A stretch of DNA of 64,000 nucleotides, taken from NCBI GenBank assembly GCA_008711295.1, contig VUYV01000213.1, forward strand, positions 284,187 to 348,186, given 5' to 3'. The notes beneath the pieces were generated by a model. That model did not search any database and was not told the origin of the DNA. It worked only from the letters and a program-made list of their open reading frames with translations. Source of the DNA: Anarhynchus alexandrinus. Its lineage: Eukaryota; Chordata; Aves; Charadriiformes; Charadriidae. The translations under genes were made by a program, and so were the position numbers. Of this stretch, positions 1-11,760 are shown in pieces; position 1 is the stretch's first letter; each line of letters opens with the position of its first letter.

Positions 1-825
1 ATTTTATTTATAAAAATGCCAATGACAGCAACTTTTTATTAAATTCATATGGTAATATTCCCCAAGATCCCTCCATGAGATACAGATGGAGAAGGTCATT
101 CTCTTCTGCCTTTCAGACAGCTTTAAAAATGAGCAGATGCTGCTCAGTTATGTGCTTGATAAATGCATTTCATTTTATTTCCTGTCATGCATAAAACTCA
201 GCTAAACCCTGTCTGTTCATTGCTTTTTGAGGCAGGGTATGTATATGTGTATCTACATGTATACATTAAAGGATAAACTTTGTCAGCCTCTTTTACATAA
301 AAATAAGAATTGTGCTGTTTATCAGTTTATATTTTATCTCTGAGACCGTGTATCATTATATTTTGTTTTCTTGTTTCTTTAATGGTCTCATTTATATTTT
401 CTTTCTTCATCTTTTCCCTAACTCTCTCCATACATCTCTATTAGTTATGCTCTCCCTGCCTAAGTTTTCCTTTTTTTCACTTCCCCATCCTTCATTGCTG
501 CATTATACATGAAATTTATATGTGTTTCTCTATGCCTAACTAGTTTCTGTTTAGGAAACACATAAATATATGAAATCTTTGTCTTCTTGTCCTGGCATAA
601 ACACCACGCGCATCCTGCAAACACTTGGTCCAGCTCCTGCTGTTCAGCAGTGTAGGTCTCGTCTGCTGTGGTTGGTCACTGAGCCCAAATAAAGGTGTGG
701 AAACCACGAGCAGCTGCAATACACAATCACTGTTCAAATATTGGCCTAGATGGTTGAATCAGCCTAGTCTGGCAGAGTACAACATCCCAGCCTTGAGGAG
801 TGTGGCAAGAAAGTGAAGGGGAGGG

Positions 826-845
826 AAGGCAAGGCAAGGCAAGGA
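826..845. repeat. Short (AAGGC)n microsatellite
   Basis: About four tandem copies of a five-base AAGGC unit inside a purine-rich stretch. It is short and probably ordinary. Confidence 0.8.
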
Positions 846-1860
846 GGCATAAGAAGATACCCATTTCAAAGAACAAATGTAGCTCTGGCTGACTAGCTTA
901 AATCCCTAATATTAGACAGTGCAGAATCTGTTATATTAGACAGTGCGGCAACAGCAGCTAAAGCAGTGTGTTTCAGGTGGCCCACACTTGTTAAACTTCT
1001 GATGAAAGAAACTCTGGTTTCTTTCTACACTTCTCTCCTCTCAGTTGACCTCATGATGTTGGTTCCAAATGTTTGCTTAAGAGGAACCTTCAAGGAAATC
1101 AAATGCTGTAAATCCAGAGTTTCAACAATAAAGTCTCCATCTCCTGGAAATTATCTTCCAACTTTCTCAAATAAGAAAAAGATTTATGATGGGGAATTTC
1201 TTGGGCTTGGCCAGGCATTGAGTGGAACATCTGGGTAAGTGTTACGGAAATACGTGCTCTGAATCTTGAGATGAGGAGCTGGAGATTGAGAAAGATTCTG
1301 TCCTTAAACCTAACTCACATTTATCTTCCACTCCCAGCTCAAAAGCCTCTCATATTAACAGTATGTTTCCCCAAATTTTGAATTTTGCCCTTTCATGAAA
1401 GCTTCACCTGAGCTTGTAATGTAATTTATTTCCAATTCTTTAAGACTCAGATAATATTTCTTGGGTATTTTTTAACAGTTCTGCCATCAGCTCAAAGTGA
1501 AGAGACAGTTCAAAATGTCTTTCTTTCTGTCTTTAGAACGGAGAGCACACTATATATAAATATATACAAATCTCACTATACTCACAATGATTTGGAAACT
1601 GCTTCCCACTACAGTATTTTGACAAAAGTCTTCTCTCCTTTAGGATCTCTGTGTTTCACCATGCTCTTCTGAGTCCTCACTCAGTTTTGCACTTGCCTCA
1701 GACTAGGTTTCGTACTAGAGTGCACAGTTTATTTATTTGGGAAAGAAAGCCTGTCCTGGTCTTTCAAGCACTGGTAGGAAGCCTCTGGTACTCTGGCTCA
1801 TGGGATATATGTTCAGGTATTATGACACTTCAGTCTATATCTTCTAAATATTTTCAAAAT

Positions 1861-1893
1861 GGCAAAAGAAAAGAAAAAAAAAAGAAAAGAAAA
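1861..1893. repeat. GA/A-rich simple repeat
   Basis: A-rich run broken by single G residues (AAAAG-type units), with an internal run of about ten A. This is low-complexity sequence with no sign of a retrotransposed body upstream that would make it a poly(A) tail. Confidence 0.75.
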
Positions 1894-2264
1894 CCTTGAA
1901 GAAAAGAACAACCGCCATTTAAGATGTTTGTTTTAGAAATGCTTCCTTATGTAGTATACACCAGTGGAATGCTAGCACCAACTTTTAAATCAAATAATGT
2001 TACTTTCCTCCCTACCTTTCATTGGAGGCTCAAGATCCATTTAGTCCACTCAACTGTTATTAAATGTTACTAAAACTCTTGCTGTAGGAAAAGAGGACAA
2101 CTTTCACCACAAAATTGAAACCTCCAAGAACACATTAGCCTGGGGAAAGCTAAATAACCTTCTGGCTGAGCCAAAAGCCTTCTAGAGAGAGGGAGAAGTT
2201 TTCAATTCTTTAGCTGACAGCTATAAGAAATATTCATTTTTATCATTTTTCTGATGAAAGATTA

Positions 2265-3175
2265 ATGAAAAGAAATAGTAAACCAAAAATGACTGTGCTT
2301 TCACCTTACAAGAAAACAGCCAGCCTCGTTTCTTTGATTTATGCAGAGGAAACACCCGGACAGTGGCCTGGGACCTTAATAAGAAACAAAAAAAAGTCAA
2401 CTCGCAACGCGAAGGCAGACCTCGCTAACAGACATCCCTGTTTCCTGCCTCCAGCAGCTCCTGAAAACAAAGCCAATATTCATCCCTGCTGGCGGCTGCC
2501 CCCCGTGCTGCCCATCGGCACGTCCCCTGCTGCCCGGCACTGCACCCGGGCCACCACCTGCCCAGCCGAGATGCCAACACCACGCCTGCCAAGGGATGCA
2601 CCAGCTCCCTCGATGGCCTCAGTGGAAACACCCCAAAATGCCCCAAAACAGTGGCACTGGTCCCTCAGGACCCCTGGTGGGGTTAGCAGGGGCTCACAGA
2701 GTGGGGCCGGGCACACTGGCTATTTGGAAAGGGTAAGGGAGGGATGGAACCGTGGGGTGACACCAGAGCGTGGGTGGGGAGGAGGAACGAGCTGGGAATT
2801 GTCTGGGACATGGAAGATGTCTATCCGTTTTTGGCTTCTGTGGGGCTTAGGCCACTTGTATACCCTCCTTTCTCCACCACGGGGATGAGCTTCTTTTCCT
2901 CACAGCTGCTGTCTGCTCAGCTTTCCCAGGGCAGGGGTTGTCTCTGCAGCGCAGCTGTGCCGGGTTACCTCCATAGCTCTCTCTTTCCTCCCACGTCCTT
3001 TCTTCCTCAATGTGCTTTGGCATTTCCTAAAGCCCCGCCTGCTGTGCTGGACCATGGCCTGTCCCTTCTGGCCGGCACTTTGCAGCCCAGTCTCATGAGA
3101 CTAGGGCTATCATGGGACCCCAACCAAGGATGTCACCCAGCACAGCGAGGTACCCCGCAGCATCAGGCTTGTTAA
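2265..3175 (+). other. GC-rich, CpG-bearing patch with chance-like open frames
   Basis: Composition changes from AT-rich to GC-rich at about 2400 and back at about 3100. Roughly eleven CpG dinucleotides lie in 2401-2580, dense for this window. An ATG-started frame of 207 codons spans 2265-2888, and a second of 143 codons starts at 2744. The predicted proteins are rich in Pro, Ala, Thr and Arg, show no domain or signal peptide I recognise, and overlap open frames on the opposite strand. That pattern is expected by chance in GC-rich DNA with few stops. It could be a small CpG island, a lncRNA exon or an unidentified old repeat. I do not call it a gene. Confidence 0.35.
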
Positions 3176-4779
3176 TCATCTGTTTTGCCTGGCACAGTGG
3201 AACTGGTAACTCATATTGGGCCATAAATATCACCAAAATTTGCAGTACCTGCTCAAACAGGACTTCATGGGAATCCTTACCAGGAATCAGCTCAATCATC
3301 TTTTGCAAGTAAAAAACAAAAAAGAAGAACTTGGTGCTCCAGCTGATCAGCTTGGGAAGGATGAGAAACAGTCAAAAATGAACACACTGTAATGCTCAGC
3401 ATGCTGTGTTGCAGCAGAGCAGACGTGGTGTCTCCAGGGAGCCCAGAGCTTCTCAGTTTCTGTCTTCTGAGCTAGCAAGCAATGCTCCCCTGTCCTTCTG
3501 CGGCTTTCATTTGAGGGTTTTGGCTATGCTGTGCATGATGAATGTTGGGACAGTTAGGACAAATTCCTGCATTCTGCATGGCTTGAGCAAGAAGTTAATT
3601 TTTCTCCCAAGTTGTTGTGTTGATGGAGGTATCCATCACTAACAACACAGTATCATTCTGGATCTTTAAGCCTGAGCTCTATAGATCTTTCATTTCCAAT
3701 TGGAGTAAACATTGCAGTTTATTTTTGTTCTCAGTAACATCATTTTCTTGAACTAACCCTACTCCATTTTGACTAAACAGTGACCTGAAAGGCGTTGTTC
3801 AGCTTTGTTTTTTTGGGAATGGTTTTGGCCAGGTTCACATCTGAGAACAAGTTGAGACGGAAATTCAGGCTTCGTGGAAGCAACTGCTGTCACAGATTTA
3901 ATCTCAAAGTAGTTATTGTCTCAAAACTTCGGGTATATCCAAATGCCTTCTGGAGTATTAAGGATCTGACCAAGGCAGCAGATGGGGATTATTGCTTTGG
4001 GTTTGGTCTAAAGGCATAATCTTGGAATTCCATGCTGAACACCTTGAGTATAAAACAGTCTCATTTTGGCCTGATTGTAAATCCTGGTTCCAAAATACAG
4101 CAACTGTTCAGTGAAATGTCTGGAGTAACTTTTTTAATGTGGGCAAGCAGCTGATTCTCCCTCCCTCTCCCATCTTGCAATTTCATTCTCATAAATGTTT
4201 CCATTCTAGCAGAATTTTTTCCCAGAAAAATCAACCTCATAGCAGACATTCAACTTTTCAGCTTGAATTGTTTGGCAAAGTGATAAGCAACAGAAAGCAG
4301 TACTTTTTAATAGGAAAAAGTGTTGCACAGCAGTCTCTGTACCACTCATTATTTTAATCTGTTTGTCTAGCCGTGGTATTGCCAAGGCATTTATTACTAG
4401 AATATTTAGGGCACTGGCTAAAGGTCAATTACTTCTCCAGCCTTGCTGCAAAGATTTAGCAAAATAAAAAGGGAAGTTTCCCTTCCCTCATGCTTGGTAC
4501 ATACAGGTTTGAAATCACAGGCAAAGCGTCTTGTTAAAGTGGGGGTGGAGAAGGCCTTTGGGGAACTCAGTAACTCCCAAGAATCCTCTAAATGTGGAGG
4601 TGTTTTCAGTTTTCTTCATTTTTTACACAGACTTTTCAAAAAAGTTGGATAACGCTCTGCTTAATGGTGTTAAAGTTACACATGCTAAGACTAGAATAAT
4701 TGAGACTCCTCCTTGTGACTGTAATCTGGATTTCCTGGCTGTGTTCCTTCAGCTCATGCAGTGGTGATGGAATGCGTTA
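3176..4779. other. Non-coding DNA, nothing recognised
   Basis: Mixed-composition unique sequence. Open frames of 60-80 codons occur on both strands, for example 3795-4019 plus and 4061-4249 minus, without resemblance to known proteins. No repeat family is recognised. Confidence 0.5.
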
Positions 4780-5045
4780 CTCACAAACTAATTAGGGCAT
4801 CTGAATTTATACATCGTTATTAATGTCTTTGTTTCATGCCAAAGTACATTTGGTGTTTTACAAAGCATGAAAGTGGGCAGTGCCTGGCCTAGGGAAAGGT
4901 TGACATGCACAATAGATATGTTGGCTGGAACAAAGCTGCTTTAATGACCGATGGAAAAAGTACTTGGAGAAGAAACAAAGCTTCACTGCCTGCTAGACAT
5001 AATTAGACAAGAAACACAAGAAAGGCAATTAAGCTAGGTATCCAG
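4780..5045. promoter_or_regulatory. Candidate conserved non-coding element / enhancer
   Basis: About 265 bp of high-complexity AT-rich DNA with closely spaced motifs of the kind found in deeply conserved vertebrate developmental enhancers. It has TAATTA-type homeodomain cores (CTAATTAGGG near 4788, ATAATTAG near 5000), CAATTAAG near 5026, two AACAAAG SOX-type sites near 4930 and 4974, and TTATTAATG near 4819. No repeat or coding frame explains it. The motif reading is direct. That it is conserved or active is inference from texture and cannot be tested without an alignment. Confidence 0.3.
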
Positions 5046-6630
5046 GAGAACTGGCTACATTTATGCCCACACCAGAACAAGAGAGGTGAATTCAGATGGG
5101 ACCTGAGGCACAGGAGATTTAACAAAAGGATAGGATCGTGGCAGATCAGTCCTAAGTCAGAAAACTGAGAGACTGTGGCCTCACAAAAGGTCTAAAGCGC
5201 ATAAGAAAGCTGAGTGGCAGCTGAGGCCATAAAAAACTGCTGAAGAACTGCTGCACGTGACACTCAAAGAGTGGTTTAAGGTATGCAATAAGGCCAACAG
5301 AAGGATTCATGGGGAGATAGTAGGCATGGATATAGTTAAGCCAGAGGTTAGATGGAGGTTTCTCATTTTGGTGGCACAAGGCTTTGGGACAACCTTCCAA
5401 TGGAAAGTGAGGGCAGATGGGCACAGGGTTGTGGGATGGAGCCTGGCTGAGTATGACAGAAGTGATATGGTGTAGACCCCAGGGAAGAGGAGCCAGCATT
5501 GCTGGAGTCTTTCCCAGTACTGTGTTCCTTTGTGGCAACCTGTGGGAATCAGTAAACTGTCAAATCGCATTCCTTCGAAGGAAAGGTGATATTGTACACA
5601 AGAAATGTAACTTCTATTTCACATATTATACATGCTACAGGGGATAGATTACACCCAAATTCCTCCTAATGATAGTGTTTCCAACCTGTGTGCAAAGGAT
5701 ACAACTCAGTGGTTCATCTCTTAATCCCAGCAAACTTCTAATCTTATTTTTCCCTCCAAGGCACAGCATTTTTTATGAACTCTGGTTGCCATCGTTTCAG
5801 TCTGCACGAGCCAAAGGTCTGGTCCCAGTTTGCTGAAGTTGAGGGACATGGGCTGAGGCAATCTGTTGAAGAAGACCTTGGATGCCCTCTCATTTCACCA
5901 CACCTCTTCTGCCCACTGGTGTGTAGTGGGACCCAGGAAAGAGATTAAAAGATTTCTCTTTCCCTTTTACTTCTCCTGCCTTTGTTGGAAACACCTAACC
6001 TTTCACAGGACATGTGAACTTTGATTTCAGCCATTTCTTCCTAACAAGACATAAGAAAAGTAGTACACCTCACCTTCTTCTATATTAACGAGGGGTGGTA
6101 AGTCACAATCTCTCCTTCCATTAGTGTAGGGGAAAGAATCTTCTGTTTTCAGATATTTGCCTTAGTGTTTCATTTGCTGTAATTAAACTTTTCTTTCAGT
6201 GTCCTTGGAAATCAAATAAATTAGCTGCAGTTACAGCATATAATTTCTGCCTTGTTATTGGTAAAATGATACTCACCACATCAGCAGAACGCACTGTGCT
6301 GGAAGAGCTCCAGTCCCCTGAGAAACCTTCTCACAGTTATCATAACATGCAGTCAGCACACACAGACAAAGAATGAGGAAAGCTAAATCTAAAGCAACTC
6401 CAGTATTGTGGTTAGAGAATATATATAAATATCTCTTCTATCATATATTGCCCTTGCCTTTACAAAGACACTTATCCTTTAAAATCACTGGCCAAATAAA
6501 ATGTCCAAAGTTTTTTATTTTTAGTCCAGTGAAGCTGGATCTAGGTCTTATTCTCAGTCAGTGAAGAAATGCTGAGAGTTGGATCCCTCTGTTTTAGGCA
6601 GGAAAGGGTGCGGCAGGGCAGGATTACTGA
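5046..6630. other. Non-coding DNA, nothing recognised
   Basis: Frames of up to 128 codons on the minus strand (5152-5538) and 76 on the plus strand overlap one another and look like chance openings. No repeat family or RNA gene is recognised. Confidence 0.5.
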
Positions 6631-6742
6631 CTCTCTCGCTCTGTCTCTCTCTCACACACATTTTCCCTCTCTCCCCCATATATATATGTATATATGCATG
6701 CATATGTATATACACACACGTATGTATATATGTATGCATACG
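6631..6742. repeat. Compound microsatellite: CT tract, then 66 bp alternating purine-pyrimidine
   Basis: A CT/TC-rich pyrimidine tract with a short CA stretch (6631-6676) runs into 6677-6742. That second part alternates pyrimidine and purine without a single break, mixing TA, TG, CA and one CG step. Alternating stretches of this length are classic candidates for Z-DNA or cruciform extrusion, and compound microsatellites like this are usually length-polymorphic. Short Met/Tyr/Ile/His-rich frames through it are artefacts of the repeat. Confidence 0.9.
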
Positions 6743-9700
6743 GATGGTTTGTTTCCAGGGTTTTAAGTGACTTTTCAAGCTACACAGAAAACCACGCTAA
6801 CAATTTTTAAACACATTTTTGAAGAGTAAGTGATGTCAGGGCTCTTGGGTGACTTGTCCTACCAGGATGACAGTCCATGTGAATCAACACTGTCCCACTG
6901 AAGTGAAACCAGAGCAACAGTAGGAGGATTTCTTGAAATAGATATGGCCTTATACTGCCAGGCATTTTATATTTAAAAAAATGTTGGGTTTGATGATTTC
7001 AGCTTAATTTACAGGTATTGCTAATCCCCTCAGTTCTGTTGATGAAACGATGAATGGCATTGATTCAGCAAGTGGTGGAGATAAAAGGAATAAACATCTT
7101 TGGGGTTTGGGTCTTGGAGTTCATCAAAGCTGTCTGTTTGGCGTTGTTGCTTTTAATGTGAAAAGGTCATAATACGACACTTAAAATAGGTACAATTGGA
7201 AAGCGATTCAAATAAATAAACAGTGGCTCCCACTGGGATAAATTGAGAGATTCTTTCCTTTGCCTTAAGAAGAAATAATCATCTCCTGTTCCCATAAAGC
7301 TCATCATTGACACATGTCCACACATGTGTATGATAATTCTTGTTTGCTCCTCCCTTCCTCCATCGTGCTAATAACTGCCCATGGAAAGACTGCTCTGTTG
7401 CCCTGTGCCCCTGGGAACAGGAGGCAGCGTGGGAGAGGAGCCACTTGGTAAATGTGACCTTGGTCACAAGGCTGTGGAGCATCTCTCAGCTGAATCATTC
7501 TTGCTTTTTAAAAAGCATTGGGCAATGCTTTGGGACGCAGTGACCTGCAGGGACACTGTTTGAACTGATCTGCTTATGTGCGTGGGAGTGAGGAAGGGGC
7601 AAGTTTTACAAAGGACAAGTCCATTAAGAAAACAACAAAGCAAAACCAACAGCCTATCATCCTACTGCAAAATACGCCAGAGGATTTCAGGGCTTGGGTT
7701 GCTGAAGGCCCTCAAATTCTGCTCCAACCATAAATACGTGAACAAGTTAAGCTCTTCGTGGTTTTGGCCGATCCCAGCCATGTTTAGTCTTAATCTATCT
7801 CAATCACTAGCTACCTTTTAAAAATAACATTTTGTGGTTCCAAAACATCTTTAGTTAATCCTTGCTTAGTTTGGAAAGGAATTATATTTGGAAGGATGCA
7901 CATGTCCGTGTGGCTTTGACGGATACTCCCTTTACTGTTCTCATCCATCATAAATTTTCTGGACCTACAATATATAATGCTCCAGCATCAAGCTACCGAA
8001 CACTGGATTCTAAACAATATGGGTTTTTTCAAGGGAACCTAGATCCTGTAGTAGACCAAAAAAATTTAAATTCTTGAAAATATGCCAAGTTGATACATAA
8101 ATGTTCTTGGATCATCTCCATAATGGAAGTCAGAGGCATCACTGCTGCTTACCACACAAGAAGCTAAGGAAGAAGAATTAAAAATTTTATAATATTTCAA
8201 AGATCATGCCCACAAATGTCTCTGGAAAAGGCCTGACATTTCACATGGAGATGTAGCGCTCTCTGAAGAACAAGAACTTGGCTTTAATTACTGAATGTAA
8301 GGAAAATAGTTTCTGAGATTAGTTTCCAATCCATGGGTAACTGAAAGAAAGCCTTTTAAATGGTTCATTTCAGGACAACTTTTGCACTCTTTTCTCAAGT
8401 GAAATATTAATTTTCATTTCTTGTTCCCATCTCAAATTAGACCAGTCTGGACGACTGCAAGTCTTGAGAAATCTGTTCTCAAATTCTTTTTTTATACTTC
8501 TTAAGCAAACACTTCTTTCTTTCCACTTCACCTTTTAGATACCCTGCTGAAATTTTTAACCAATCCCATTATCCCAGAACGGTGTAATCTTAAGCACAGT
8601 TATTATCATTTCCTAAAAGAGAACTTTCCTCTTGTGCAGAGAACATATACATTGCTTAAGCCTCTCTCAAGGTCTTAAAATAGGCTTGCATGGTGTGTAG
8701 ACCATGGGTAGATATTATAAGCAGAGAAAGAACTTGAAGCTGAATGCAACAATGTCATCCTAATCTTCGATGGATATCCTTCATTTATATTATAGCTAGT
8801 AATGTGTATGTCCCTCTCAAATAAGTACATTTCAGAAAGGACACTGTGGTCAGTGTACACTAAACATAAGAGCTTTTAAACTACACTGTCACTTTTACAA
8901 TGATGGCATTCTGTGGGAATGACTTTATCACATGACTTTTGCAACCAGATCTTTGATTTGTACCTTCAGATCACATTTGTGCTGGAATCAAGTGGTTAAA
9001 CAACACATCTGCTTGATCATGTGAATATGTGGTAATGTAGCTAGCGTGCACACATCTGAGGCACGGAGAGAAAAAAAACCTGTTTGCACATATATTTATG
9101 GACAAGGAAAATGGGGAGTGCAATTGTAGCAGCCGGATCAAAACCACCTACATAACAGTTTGCAAAAATTTGGCTCTAAATATTGTGAGATTTCATTTCC
9201 ATAGTTTTTTTTGAAGAGCAAATTACAGTGGCCTACAGATACAAACACAAAGGCATAATATGCAAAGAGAACAAAACCAAGTCTATGCTGTGCTGTCTGT
9301 GCAATTCAAAACAATTCAATATTAAATTCCAGAACACATGCAATTACACAAAACATGAAAACCTCAGAAAAAAAAATAGAAGAATTCTCAAATTAGTTCT
9401 GGTTTGTGAATCAATTTCCATTTCTCTTGCTTCCACTGAACAACTGGAACTGAAAAGCAATAAAAACCAGGAACTGCTATAGTAAGGGATTTTAGAATTT
9501 CTCTGCTAGCATATGACAACCCNCAGCAATTTCTGAAGTCATTTGCCATTTCTTATATTATTCAAACCAAGTTAGTGGAATCATCCCCCAAAATGACGTT
9601 ACACTTGGTGCATTGCAGTCACTTCAGGTCAGTTCTGCAGAGAAATGTGATGTATGCAGCCAGCTGTCACATGTGATACCACAAGGTCTTGCTGCCTCTA

Positions 9701-10685
9701 CCCACAGCACACAGAGCAGACTGCCACATGAACAGCACTGCAGCCAGATGCAGCAAAGGGTACAGTCTTAACAGCCAAGAGTAGCCCAAGGATGCTTTAG
9801 TAAACAGCTATGACCTATTGTTTTCATGAAATATCCATACGTGTCTATATCTCAGTGTATATGTAGATTTTTAATCATTTTTTTTAAAATTACTTTTCTT
9901 TGATGAATTAAGATGAGCCACTGGGGCTTCCATGTGAACAAGACTTGCAGCCAGATGCCAGTGTTGCTGTAGTGCCCATCTAAAGTAAACACTTCTTGAA
10001 ACAACTCTGCTGTAAAAATCCAAAATTGGGGGTACTGTCTGGTTTGGCATCTTCTTTATCCCAATGAGTGGGATTTCTCATGTGTTAGGCTGCTATCCAT
10101 GCGTAGGAGGGTAGCTGAGTTTAGTACAAAGTCAGCATATATATTTGGTATTTTCAGTTTTTATGGTGTACAGGAAGTTATTGTGCAGCCATTGGATAAG
10201 TCAGATTTAGGAGAGGATTTTCATCCTCAAAACATGTACATTCCTGGGCTGTAAAGGACACTTCCACAATGAGTCAGAGGGATACAGAGCCCTTTTGTTT
10301 ACCAAAGGCTGGCAAATAATTTCATCTCAACCAACAGCCTCCTTAGTGACTACTTCTAGCAACCAAATAGTTTTTCAAAGCAGGGCAATGGCAGTGATTT
10401 TCTCTAAGGAACCTGCTAGTATTTTGTCCTGTTAGAGGACACTCATCTTTACATTTAAACTCCCACATACGGGAGGAGACACTTAGAAAATATTTGCAGT
10501 GGAACACAGCCGCAGTGAGATAAGATGCCTACTTTACAAAGCCGTATTTTAATTATGTCCAATTTAATTAGCTGCTGAAATGCCAGGTGGATGTGTAGGG
10601 GTAGCATGAGTGGATTGCACCCAGGGAGAGCAGACATGAGAGAAGACTAAAGCCTGATAGATCATGCCATCAGCATTATGCTCAA
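6743..10685. other. AT-rich non-coding DNA with one ambiguous base
   Basis: Almost 4 kb of unique, AT-rich sequence. Open frames are all under 85 codons and resemble nothing known. A single N sits at 9523, with no flanking duplication. No CR1, LTR or DNA transposon is recognised here. Confidence 0.55.
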
Positions 10686-11190
10686 AATCATAGAATCATA
10701 GAATCATAGAATGGTTTAGGTTGGAAAGGACCTTGAAGATCATCGAGTTCCAACCCCCCTGCCATAGGCAGGGACACCTCCCACTAGACCAGGTTGCCCA
10801 AGGCCACGTCCAGCCNNNNNNNNNNNNNNNNNNNNNNNNNNNNNNNNNNNNNNNNNNNNNNNNNNNNNNNNNNNNNNNNNNNNNNNNNNNNNNNNNNNNN
10901 NNNNNNNNNNNNNNNNNNNNNNNNNNNNNNNNNNNNNNNNNNNNNNNNNNNNNNNNNNNNNNNNNNNNNNNNNNNNNNNNNNNACTCCAGAGCTGGACGC
11001 AGTACTCCAGGTGGGGTCTCACGAGAGTGGAGTAGAGGGGCAGAATCACCTCCCTCGCCCTGCTGGCCACACTTCTTTTGATGCAGCCCAGGATGCGGTT
11101 GGCCTTCTGGGCTGCGATCGCACATTGCTGGCTCATGTTGAGCTTCTTGTCAATCAGCACACCCAGGTCCTTCTCATCAGCATTTCTTGA
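10686..11190 (-). mobile_element. CR1 LINE, 3' part, interrupted by an assembly gap
   Basis: CR1 is the main avian LINE; its ORF2 encodes endonuclease and reverse transcriptase. Read on the minus strand, this copy ends at 10686 with three ATTCTATG-type 3' units preceded by the standard CR1 3' UTR. Beyond the N run, about 60 codons match the C-terminal part of the CR1 reverse transcriptase, including the recognisable stretch [16 protein letters not shown] and then [16 protein letters not shown]. That frame is uninterrupted from about 11190 to 10984, so the copy is less decayed than the one at 18.6 kb. The element is 5'-truncated near 11190, though the exact edge is uncertain because an open frame continues upstream. 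It is not expected to be mobile. Confidence 0.93.
10816..10983. other. Assembly gap of 168 N
   Basis: A run of 168 N inside the CR1 copy. In the CR1 copy at 18.6 kb the corresponding landmarks are about 355-360 bp apart, so the gap is either under-sized by about 190 bp or hides an internal deletion. Confidence 0.98.
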
Positions 11191-11760
11191 ATGGATGGTG
11201 GCCAAAGAAGAGGTTTGTTCCCCTCTCGCTGAATGAGAGGGGTCAGTCACGGAGATACTGTCCTGCGCCAACATCTGAGCTCAAGCACTGGCAAGCTGGC
11301 ACCAGCTATGCTCTCCAGCCACCTGAGCACCTCTAAGCATACCAGCAAGGGCCAACAGCGTCCTTGAGCAGAGCTCACACAGTTGTAAAGAAAGAAGCAT
11401 CTGTGGTGAGGAATTAGTAGAAGTTGGAGGAGGAGGCAGAGCAACCTCAAGAAGGTAACAAAGAACGGGGAAACGCTAATATGGAAGCAACAGGGCCAGC
11501 AGGTCATGGGAGAGAGGCACGACCTGCAGCACTGCAGGGGTGCTGGAGTTGCTAGACTGTGATGGGAGGAGCAGCCGGGCAACCTGTGTCCTGGTCTACT
11601 CATGTGTGGTTGTTCTACATCTGGGTGGCAGGTGGTTGCTGGTGACAACAGCATTGCAGGGGCAGTCGCAGGACTCGTGGAGTGGCGGCTGGTCTGGGTT
11701 AGATACAAATGGCTGAAGCTGCTGAGTGTGACATTGTTCTTCTCCACTCTTTTTAACTGG
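11191..11760 (-). other. GC-rich segment abutting CR1, with a 166-codon open frame
   Basis: This GC-rich segment lies directly upstream (minus-strand sense) of the recognisable CR1 sequence and ends where the DNA turns AT-rich again at about 11760. A 166-codon frame on the minus strand (11747 to 11247) is rich in Leu, Ser, Pro, Cys and His and overlaps the CR1-derived frame by 28 bp in another reading frame. I recognise no domain. It may be an older repeat into which CR1 inserted, an unrecognised part of a composite element, or simply GC-rich unique DNA. Confidence 0.3.

Larger units (their letters stand above)
1..2264. other. AT-rich non-coding DNA, no gene recognised
   Basis: Unique, AT-rich sequence with no open frame that resembles a protein and no recognisable interspersed repeat. 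Small features seen: an (AAGGC)n run of four units near 826-845; a 13-base word (TATTAGACAGTGC) occurring twice, 24 bp apart, at about 910-946; and a purine-only GA/A tract at about 1861-1893. Nothing suggests a promoter or exon. Confidence 0.6.

Noticed and set aside
910..946. Tandem duplication of a 13-base word
   Set aside because: Only two short copies in AT-rich DNA; compatible with ordinary slippage or chance.
3093..3308. 71-codon minus-strand frame that reads like a structured peptide
   Set aside because: No family match, an overlapping plus-strand frame of similar size, and no exon boundaries.
9523..9523. Single N as a hidden contig joint
   Set aside because: No flanking duplication or repeat boundary was found, so a simple ambiguous base is as likely.
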